Shown here piece by piece: positions 1 to 6,655 of a DNA stretch of 6,655 nt. The position numbers and the translations under genes are program-made. Origin of the DNA: Bacteroides sp. (GTDB lineage: Bacteria; Bacteroidota; Bacteroidia; Bacteroidales; Bacteroidaceae). The notes below the pieces were generated by a model. That model saw nothing but the letters and a program-made list of their open reading frames with translations. It ran no database searches and was not told the origin of the DNA. How positions within the stretch are numbered: position 1 is the stretch's first letter; the number at the start of each line of letters is the position of its first letter. Where the stretch lies: the NCBI GenBank assembly GCA_019417975.1, contig DYCT01000116.1, forward strand, positions 1 through 6,655. Direction: 5' to 3'.

Positions 1-551
1 TGAAATCTTTGGGTCTGCCTAAGAACCGTGTTATCGGTATGGGTGGTGCTTTGGATAGCTCTCGTTTCAAATACTTCCTGTCTCAGGCTTTGGGTTGCAA
101 TGCAAACGAAGTAGAAGGTATGGTAATCGGTGGTCATGGTGATACTACTATGATTCCTTTGGCTCGTTTGGCTACTTACAAAGGTATTCCTGTAAGCACA
201 TTGTTGAGCGAAGAGAAACTGAACGAAGTAGTAGCTTCTACAATGGTAGGTGGTGCTACTCTTACTAAGCTGTTGGGTACTTCTGCTTGGTATGCTCCGG
301 GTGCTGCTGGTGCAGCTGTTGTTGAGTCAATTATTCACAATCAGCATAAGATGATTCCTTGCTCTGTATTCTTGGAAGGCGAGTATGGCGAATCAGATCT
401 TTGCATCGGTGTTCCTGTAGTTTTGGGTAAGAACGGTATCGAGAAGATTGTAGAACTCGAGCTTACAGAAGACGAAAAAGCAAAATTTGCTGCCAGCGCA
501 GCTGCTGTTCATAAAACAAATGCAGCTTTGAAAGAAGTTGGCGCTCTTTAA
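1..551 (+). CDS. mdh: Malate dehydrogenase, C-terminal part (5' end outside window)
   Basis: This is the last 182 codons of an NAD-dependent malate dehydrogenase of the LDH-like type, a cytoplasmic enzyme that interconverts malate and oxaloacetate. The reading frame is open from base 3, so the true start lies upstream of the window; such enzymes are usually about 310 residues, so roughly the first 130 (the Rossmann NAD-binding half) are missing. Visible are GGALDSSRF, whose arginine binds the substrate carboxylate, and IGGHGDTTMIP, which carries the catalytic histidine of the His/Asp pair. The small-residue helix after LLGTSAWYAPGAAGAA and the end ALKEVGAL fit the normal C-terminus. The gene ends in tandem TAA TAA codons, followed after 23 bases by an intrinsic terminator. 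Codon use is skewed to GGT, GCT and CGT, suggesting high expression. In anaerobic Bacteroidales the enzyme serves the oxaloacetate-malate-fumarate-succinate route (family knowledge). Confidence 0.95.
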   Translation, partial: KSLGLPKNRVIGMGGALDSSRFKYFLSQALGCNANEVEGMVIGGHGDTTMIPLARLATYKGIPVSTLLSEEKLNEVVASTMVGGATLTKLLGTSAWYAPGAAGAAVVESIIHNQHKMIPCSVFLEGEYGESDLCIGVPVVLGKNGIEKIVELELTEDEKAKFAASAAAVHKTNAALKEVGAL

Positions 552-574
552 TAAAAAAACAGCTTTTACCTTAT

Positions 575-610
575 AAAAAAAGTCCGGGGATTTTTCCTCG
601 GACTTTTTTT
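575..610 (+). terminator. Intrinsic terminator of mdh
   Basis: Bases 581-590 pair with 595-604 around a TTTT loop, with a single G-U wobble. The flanking A6 (575-580) and T6 (605-610) extend the helix to about 16 pairs and supply the U-tract. It starts 23 bases after the mdh stop codon. Because A6 precedes and T6 follows the stem, it could also stop transcripts coming from the opposite strand. Confidence 0.93.
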
Positions 611-680
611 ATGTTTTTCATATTCTATGTTTGTTATATTTATGGCTGTCTGGTACAACTTTTTAGAACGAGAAAAAGGT

Positions 681-715
681 GAGGGCTGATTTTCATTTGC
701 GAAATATCAGCCCTC
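681..715 (-). terminator. Intrinsic terminator of the LRR-protein gene
   Basis: A perfect 10-bp stem (681-690 with 706-715) is extended by four further pairs (691-694 with 701-704, one bulged base at 705) around a six-base loop. Read on the minus strand, the stem is followed by ACCTTTTTCTCG, a usable U-run. It lies about 40 bases beyond the stop codon at 756, so it most likely ends the minus-strand LRR transcript. With the mdh terminator it makes a convergent pair insulating the two genes. Confidence 0.82.
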
Positions 716-755
716 TTTGCTATCTTTGAGCTCCCATATAGAAATAAATTAACGC

Positions 756-3700
756 TTACTTCACCATTATCTTCTTGCCATTAACAATATATACACCTGG
801 AGCAGTAGGACGTGCTACACGTATACCTTGCATATTATATATCACGGCATTGTCGATGTCGGTAGCTTCGCTGATATTCTCGATGCCGGTTTGGTCGGAA
901 TGAGTAACTTTGAAGCCATACAGTTTCAGACAATTATATGGCGAAACGCTGCGAATCTTTGCGGCACTCTCTTTCTTGTCTGCATCTTCACTTTCACCAT
1001 TATTGGTATTATCCTCGGCTGCATAGATATATACATACTGTGGCGAATTGACATTATAAGGAATATTTGCCACATCCTGCGTGTAGGTAGTGAAGTATTG
1101 ACAATCCTCCTCACCAACCTTAACACCCAACTGGACATCGCCTTCTGTCTGATAGTTGATATCGATAGAGCCACCGCCATTTACAACGAGCACAATACCA
1201 TTATACCAGTTGTCAAAGTTGGCAGGAACCGAAGCATCAGTGGGAACTCCGCGCCCCGTCATTTCGTCCTCGCTCATTGTGTTGTATACAACGATACATC
1301 CCTCTCCATGGTCGTAGCCATCAGTAGGCGGAAGGTTGTAGTAGACATTGTTTATCACTACATTATTCAAGTTCTTCGGTTCACCGGTCTCATTGTCAAA
1401 CAAATCGGTTTCAAAGTCGGTCTCATAATCCTCCCTCATATCCGGCACCGTTATGTCCTCGGTTAGCTTTTTGGCTGCTATTACCACATGCTTCTGAGGC
1501 TCGCCATCGAGCCAAATGCTGCCATATCTGTATATAGCTCCATCAGGTTCTATAATGCCGAGCATCTTGTCGAGTACAAGCATCTGCACGTTCGCCATAG
1601 CATCCTGACCACCAGTGAGGTTGAGCAGAGCATTTTCGCCCTTCATGGTAAGAATACCATTCTCAGGTCCCGACTTCATAAACAAGCCTGTATATCCAGC
1701 ATTGACCACCACGGTACAATTCTCTATCGTAACATTGCCCAAGTAGCTATATATGCCGTCGCCAGACTTATCGTTAGTATTGATGGTAAGGATACTGTTC
1801 TCATCGCCCACTATAGTGACGTTGGCTCCTCTGCCACCAAATCCCGGATAAGCACCCACTAACAGTCCATAAGACGAAGCAGTAAGTGTGCAGTGACCTT
1901 CAACGCGTATGGTCAAATCGCCATCGTCAGCCTGGATAGCTGCGCTGTATGTCTTTTCGTCCACATTAATGTCAGCCCACTTCAGCGTCAGCACCTGTTC
2001 CTTGCTATCGTAGCTCACCTTGCCATCGCCAAGTACATCTGCGGCATTCTTATCGTTAACCTCAATACCTGCCACTACCACATCGAGATGGTGCACAATC
2101 GGTGGCACATAGGTGTACAGACAATATACATAGTCGCTTGCGTTATATCCGTCAACAACATAAGCCCAAACCTTGCAGCTTGCGCTGATCTCTATAGGCT
2201 CGGTGTAGAGAGAATAAGCCACATCAATGCCTTCGGTTTCTTCCGGTACCACCTTATAATATACTTTGCCCGTAGCATTTGGATTAGCCAGCGTCAGCAT
2301 TATAGGTTCGGTAAAATTGGTAGAAGTTGTTGAGAATGTTGGTCTCTGCATGTTTGCAACGCCTGGTGCTTCGATTCGATTAAATCTACTCCAACATGAA
2401 CTTTCATAGCCAGTAGCATCCTGTGGTGTGTAGAGTTTGGCATCATCATATACATTTTTTTCAAACATATTATAGTCCTTCTCAAAAACAGGAGCCTTAA
2501 CAGCATAGCTCAGTATATGCTTGATATTTGGCGATTTGGCAAATATCTCCGAACCATTAAGATTAGTCAGCGTCGACGGCAGAACAATAAGCTCAAGGTT
2601 TGGGCAACTATTAAAAGCATAACTATTTATCGTAGTCACACCCTCGGGGACGATAATCTCCTTAATGCCTGTACTATAAAATGCATTATTAGATATTTCT
2701 GTCGCAGCTGAAGGCAGAATTACTTCTGTAAGGTTGCTGCAACGTGCCAGTGCTTGTTTCACTATCTTCACATTCTTCGGGAATACGAATCGGGTGAGAG
2801 CCGAATTTGCATAAAATGCATTCACATCAATTTCAGTTACGGTTTCAGGCAACTCTATTGATGCCAATGGAACATAAGCAAACGCATTTGAACTTATCTT
2901 GTTTAATGTCTTTGGCCATGTTACGTCTGTCAATGCCATACAATTATTGAACATATTATTAGGAATGGTAACAAATGTAGATGGATACACCACCTTGGTC
3001 AAAGAAGAGCAATATTCGAAAATAGAAGATCCCATTTTGGGTATATCGTTTGTAAATACCACTTCTTTCACTCCACTATATTTGAAAGCACCATCGCCAA
3101 CAGACGTGAGAGTTGATGGCAAATTATAATTCTCTAGCATTGCACAATATGCGAAAGCATACGGCTCTATACTTTCAAGATTATCGGGCATGACAACCGT
3201 TTTAAGATTTTTACACTGGTGAAAGGCATCTTTACCTATACTTTTCAATGTTTTGGGCAGCTTCATTTCCTTTAGTCCGCTGCAGTATTCGAATGCTGCT
3301 TCGCCAATGGTCTCCACGCCCTCTGGCAGAGTGATGTTCTCAAGACCACTGCAGTAGAAAGTCTTGCTGCCTATATTCTTAAAACTTCCACCTAAGGATA
3401 CATTCTTCAGACTTCCGCAACGTAAAAAAGCCTCCATTCCTATCTCTTCCAGCTGCGGCAAGTTGATATCGCTCGAGAGGTTGCTGCAATCGCTAAACGC
3501 ATTTCTGCCCAACTTCGTTATAGTAGTAGGCATATTACAAACTCTTAATGCCTTACACTTGTTGAAAGTATATTCGCCTATCTCGGTAATAGTCTCAGGC
3601 AAAGTTATTTCCTCTAAACTCTCACATTCCCAAAATGTACGACCCACAATTCTCTTAATTTTAGGCAAAGTTATGTTCTTTAGATTTCTGCACCATAAGA

Positions 3701-4826
3701 AACCTTCAACAGGCAACTCTTCAATCTGGCTGTCTGGATGAAATCTAAAAGTTTCGAGCGCGTCGCTATTCATAAATTTGCCTTGAACCGTCTTAAGGCT
3801 CTTAGGACAACTTACGCTCTTTGCGTCCATTCCAACCATGATTAAGTTTTCCACTCCCTCTTCTATCGTTACACTATTGAATTTGCAACCAGCAAAGCTA
3901 ATCATATAAAAATCCTTTAGCGTGCCAGGTACTATCAGATTCTCTGAAAGCGAAGGGCAACCATAAAAGGCCTCTTTATCTAAAAAAGTTAAAGTTTCGG
4001 GGAAAGGATTACCTTCTGCCAATCGCAATTTAGTACAGTTTCTGAATGCATAATAGCCTATACTATCCAATGCATGAGGGAAAGTTACAGACTCCAAGTT
4101 TTTACAGTCTTTACACATTCCATTAGGAATAGAAGTTATACTTTCTGGAATTGTAAGCGATGTTAATCCTGAATTACTAAATGCATACTGCTTTATCTTG
4201 GTCAATGTCTCAGGTAGCTCAATACTTGTCAGGCTAGTACAACCGCTAAACATTGCTTCTCTTATTGTTTCAAGCTTCTTTGGGAGTGTTATTTTTTTTA
4301 GATTTTTACAACCTTTAAAACTCGTTTTATAACTATTAAAGTTGTCTAAGAGTTCAAATTCTTCAAAATCAGTCAAGTTGGCAGGCAGTCTTACTTCCTC
4401 TATTGTTTCTCCCACAAGACAAGCCACCTTTGTATCATCGCCTTCAAATATTACACTCTTCAGGTGTCCTGCGTTTACCACGGCCTCTTTAACAGAAGCA
4501 GGAATTGTTAAGCTTGTCATTTGTCCATAGGTTGCAATTACGGCATACACAGGGTATGTGATAACCTTATTATCCTGTTTTTCGCTGACACTCTCTGGCA
4601 CAGCCAGAGGGCCGGAAGGCACATCTCTGCGAGTGAGAAGTTTTGCATACGCTTGACCACTCTTGGTGTAATAAATCGAGACCTCAAATTTAGGAGTTAG
4701 GAAACCTGCCGACACGGGCAATCCGATGACAATCATCATCAGCGTCATTATCACTCTCATCATTACGTTGCTTCTCGCCTTCATCGCACCGCGACGAATA
4801 GGCGTTGTGTTAATTAGGGGTTTCAT
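756..4826 (-). CDS. Secreted BspA-like leucine-rich-repeat surface protein with C-terminal sorting-type tail
   Basis: This gene encodes a predicted exported 1356-residue protein of the BspA/LRR_5 type; relatives are cell-surface proteins linked to adhesion or binding, but the ligand here is unknown. Domains in order: basic N-terminus and hydrophobic segment with likely signal-peptidase cleavage after VSA (about residue 40); a short N-terminal region; about 26 repeats of 21-25 residues (about 104-770) with the pattern LPxxLxxIxxxAFxxCxxL; a linker; a region like the chitobiase/hexosaminidase C-terminal domain (about 825-905; GKVYYKV, SLYTEPIEI, YVVDGYNASDYV); a glycine-rich beta-rich module resembling Cthe_2159-type carbohydrate-binding domains (about 910-1117); an uncharacterised module (about 1120-1310) with an acidic Asn/Glu/Lys loop near 1268-1285; and a tail (about 1326-1356) with IYNMQGIRV and PGVYIVNGKKIMVK. 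The frame is open upstream to an ATG at 4904, but the promoter at 4898-4869 lies between, so I chose ATG 4826; 4832 and 4784 are alternatives. It has its own promoter and terminator. Confidence 0.9.
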   Translation of the reverse strand: MKPLINTTPIRRGAMKARSNVMMRVIMTLMMIVIGLPVSAGFLTPKFEVSIYYTKSGQAYAKLLTRRDVPSGPLAVPESVSEKQDNKVITYPVYAVIATYGQMTSLTIPASVKEAVVNAGHLKSVIFEGDDTKVACLVGETIEEVRLPANLTDFEEFELLDNFNSYKTSFKGCKNLKKITLPKKLETIREAMFSGCTSLTSIELPETLTKIKQYAFSNSGLTSLTIPESITSIPNGMCKDCKNLESVTFPHALDSIGYYAFRNCTKLRLAEGNPFPETLTFLDKEAFYGCPSLSENLIVPGTLKDFYMISFAGCKFNSVTIEEGVENLIMVGMDAKSVSCPKSLKTVQGKFMNSDALETFRFHPDSQIEELPVEGFLWCRNLKNITLPKIKRIVGRTFWECESLEEITLPETITEIGEYTFNKCKALRVCNMPTTITKLGRNAFSDCSNLSSDINLPQLEEIGMEAFLRCGSLKNVSLGGSFKNIGSKTFYCSGLENITLPEGVETIGEAAFEYCSGLKEMKLPKTLKSIGKDAFHQCKNLKTVVMPDNLESIEPYAFAYCAMLENYNLPSTLTSVGDGAFKYSGVKEVVFTNDIPKMGSSIFEYCSSLTKVVYPSTFVTIPNNMFNNCMALTDVTWPKTLNKISSNAFAYVPLASIELPETVTEIDVNAFYANSALTRFVFPKNVKIVKQALARCSNLTEVILPSAATEISNNAFYSTGIKEIIVPEGVTTINSYAFNSCPNLELIVLPSTLTNLNGSEIFAKSPNIKHILSYAVKAPVFEKDYNMFEKNVYDDAKLYTPQDATGYESSCWSRFNRIEAPGVANMQRPTFSTTSTNFTEPIMLTLANPNATGKVYYKVVPEETEGIDVAYSLYTEPIEISASCKVWAYVVDGYNASDYVYCLYTYVPPIVHHLDVVVAGIEVNDKNAADVLGDGKVSYDSKEQVLTLKWADINVDEKTYSAAIQADDGDLTIRVEGHCTLTASSYGLLVGAYPGFGGRGANVTIVGDENSILTINTNDKSGDGIYSYLGNVTIENCTVVVNAGYTGLFMKSGPENGILTMKGENALLNLTGGQDAMANVQMLVLDKMLGIIEPDGAIYRYGSIWLDGEPQKHVVIAAKKLTEDITVPDMREDYETDFETDLFDNETGEPKNLNNVVINNVYYNLPPTDGYDHGEGCIVVYNTMSEDEMTGRGVPTDASVPANFDNWYNGIVLVVNGGGSIDINYQTEGDVQLGVKVGEEDCQYFTTYTQDVANIPYNVNSPQYVYIYAAEDNTNNGESEDADKKESAAKIRSVSPYNCLKLYGFKVTHSDQTGIENISEATDIDNAVIYNMQGIRVARPTAPGVYIVNGKKIMVK
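2517..4517 (-). repeat. Tandem LRR_5 (BspA/TpLRR-type) repeat block inside the surface-protein gene
   Basis: About 26 successive units of 21-25 codons follow the protein pattern I-x-LP-x-x-L-x-x-I-x-x-x-AF-x-x-C-x-x-L. The clearest copies are in the middle, for example ITLPEGVETIGEAAFEYC and MKLPKTLKSIGKDAFHQC. Units near residues 320-400 are degenerate: several lose the proline, the AF pair or the cysteine. At the DNA level the copies have diverged strongly, so this is an old protein-level repeat and not a recent DNA tandem array. Such blocks form a curved solenoid used for binding (family knowledge). Confidence 0.9.
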
Positions 4827-4868
4827 AAGCATTATGTTTGATTTGTTAGTAACTTTGGCTTCTTTTTT

Positions 4869-4898
4869 CAAATATATATTAAATATTCGAAATAACAA
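4869..4898 (-). promoter_or_regulatory. Bacteroidetes-type promoter of the LRR-protein gene
   Basis: On the minus strand, TATATTTG (4876 to 4869) matches the Bacteroides -7 consensus TAnnTTTG exactly. A TTG (4898 to 4896) lies 19 bases upstream, the expected place for the -33 element. Transcription would start near 4863, leaving an A-rich leader of about 30-37 bases before ATG 4832 or 4826. No Shine-Dalgarno sequence is visible, as is usual in this phylum. The position rules out the in-frame upstream ATG at 4904 as the start for this transcript. Confidence 0.7.
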
Positions 4899-4936
4899 TA
4901 ACATTAGTGTTGTTTGTTTTTCTTTCGAAAGTTTAT

Positions 4937-4970
4937 AAGTGAAAGAGTTAACCTGTTAATTCTTTCACTT
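4937..4970 (+). promoter_or_regulatory. Long dyad / terminator-like hairpin upstream of the LRR promoter
   Basis: Bases 4937-4946 are perfectly complementary to 4961-4970, and 4947-4951 pair with 4956-4960 (one G-U), giving a 15-bp stem with a four-base loop. On the + strand it runs into T5 (4969-4973), so it resembles a weak, A/U-rich intrinsic terminator in + orientation. On the minus strand no U-run follows. It sits about 40 bases upstream of the -33 element of the LRR gene, so it might instead be a DNA site for a dimeric regulator. The structure is seen directly; either role is inference. Confidence 0.45.
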
Positions 4971-5131
4971 TTTGCCCTAAAAAAGTATTATTTTGTAAGG
5001 TTCTTTTGGTAATGACTTGATATCGTTGCTTAATTTTTGTAGCGATATTTGATGTGTTTAATCCAGATGAAACCTGGATAGTCGGATATGATAGCGGGCA
5101 GGTTGAAGCAGTTGTTTGTGCTGTTTTATAT

Positions 5132-5172
5132 AAAAAATTAGCGTTGCCCCTTTTTCACAAGAGGGATAACGC
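5132..5172 (-). terminator. Intrinsic terminator of gdhA
   Basis: Read on the minus strand, 5172-5168 pairs with 5145-5141 (GCGTT/AACGC). The helix continues through a G-U pair, one mismatch and a run pairing 5165-5159 with 5148-5154, closing on a four-base loop. A T6 run follows at 5137-5132. It lies about 75 bases beyond the gdhA stop codon and separates gdhA from the LRR gene promoter downstream. Confidence 0.8.
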
Positions 5173-5245
5173 TTACACAAAATACAAATACAACTAAACG
5201 AGAATTCAACTATTTATTTAATACTAAACAATACATTGTTGAAGT

Positions 5246-6583
<1,338 letters not shown>

Positions 6584-6632
6584 AATATTATATTTAAAAG
6601 GGTTATTGATATTTTGTCATCGATTACATATG

Positions 6633-6640
6633 CAAAGATA
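6633..6640 (-). promoter_or_regulatory. -7 promoter element of gdhA
   Basis: On the minus strand TATCTTTG (6640 to 6633) matches the Bacteroides -7 consensus TAnnTTTG. Transcription would start near 6627, giving a leader of roughly 43 bases. The partner -33 element would fall around 6660, just outside the window, so only half of the promoter can be checked. The element lies inside a dyad, with 6625-6631 complementary to 6638-6644. Confidence 0.6.
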
Positions 6641-6655
6641 TGTATTTTATTATAT

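Larger units (their letters stand above)
4827..5245. other. Intergenic region between the LRR gene and gdhA
   Basis: These 419 bases contain no gene I can support. From the LRR side they hold the A-rich leader, the promoter (4869-4898), a 34-base dyad (4937-4970), an imperfect dyad (5020-5029 with 5039-5048, wobble pairs included), a small perfect hairpin (5061-5066 with 5074-5079), and the gdhA terminator (5132-5172). A 58-codon stretch is open on the + strand at 5021-5194 but has no ATG and overlaps the terminator. The region is AT-rich, with no tRNA, rRNA or insertion-sequence ends. Confidence 0.6.

Noticed and set aside
9..551. TTG at base 9 as a true start of a 180-residue protein
   Set aside because: The frame is open to the window edge and the product begins in the middle of the malate dehydrogenase fold, so the gene is cut by the window and not short.
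828..2711. Several + strand open frames of 60-212 codons across the 3' half of the LRR gene
   Set aside because: They lie wholly antisense to a gene with clear domain structure, lack promoters and recognisable motifs, and contain odd residue runs typical of reverse-frame shadows.
4827..4904. N-terminal extension of the LRR protein to an in-frame ATG at 4904
   Set aside because: It would place the start codon upstream of the -33/-7 promoter match at 4898-4869 and put an unusual segment before the signal peptide. ATG 4826 follows an A-rich leader of normal length.
5020..5079. Two small dyads (5020-5048 and 5061-5079) as a riboswitch or structured RNA
   Set aside because: The stems are short, partly wobble-paired, not followed by a U-run, and match no riboswitch core I know.

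Overview
The window looks like chromosomal DNA from a member of the Bacteroidales, most likely the Bacteroides/Prevotella group. Four things point there. The glutamate dehydrogenase and malate dehydrogenase are of the type found in these bacteria. A very large BspA-like leucine-rich-repeat protein ends in a C-terminal tail typical of the phylum. The two visible promoters fit the Bacteroidetes -7 consensus TAnnTTTG. The gene starts have A-rich leaders without a Shine-Dalgarno sequence. The assignment rests on family recognition and motifs, not on a search.

Layout from left to right: (1) the last 182 codons of a malate dehydrogenase gene (mdh) on the + strand, followed by a strong intrinsic terminator at 575-610. 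(2) A short convergent intergenic stretch with a second terminator at 681-715, oriented for the minus strand. (3) A minus-strand gene, 4826 to 756, for a secreted 1356-residue protein: signal peptide, about 26 LRR_5/BspA-type repeats, a chitobiase-C-terminal-like beta-sandwich, a glycine-rich beta-rich module resembling the Cthe_2159/carbohydrate-binding family, a further domain without a recognised function, and a sorting-type tail. (4) A 419-base intergenic region holding the promoter of that gene, a long dyad just upstream of it, a weak open stretch, and the terminator of the next gene. (5) On the minus strand, 6583 to 5246, a complete class I hexameric glutamate dehydrogenase gene (gdhA-like) with its -7 promoter element at the right edge of the window.

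Each of the three genes appears to be its own transcription unit: each has its own terminator, and both minus-strand genes have their own promoter element. The two enzymes are central metabolism: malate dehydrogenase feeds the reductive branch towards fumarate and succinate, and glutamate dehydrogenase links ammonia and 2-oxoglutarate to glutamate. The surface LRR protein between them is a typical accessory cell-envelope gene with no obvious metabolic link to either.

I found no mobile element, CRISPR array, tRNA or rRNA. The least explained parts are the C-terminal third of the LRR protein and the intergenic region 4827-5245, where a 15-bp-stem hairpin with a U-run faces the + strand although no convincing + strand gene precedes it.
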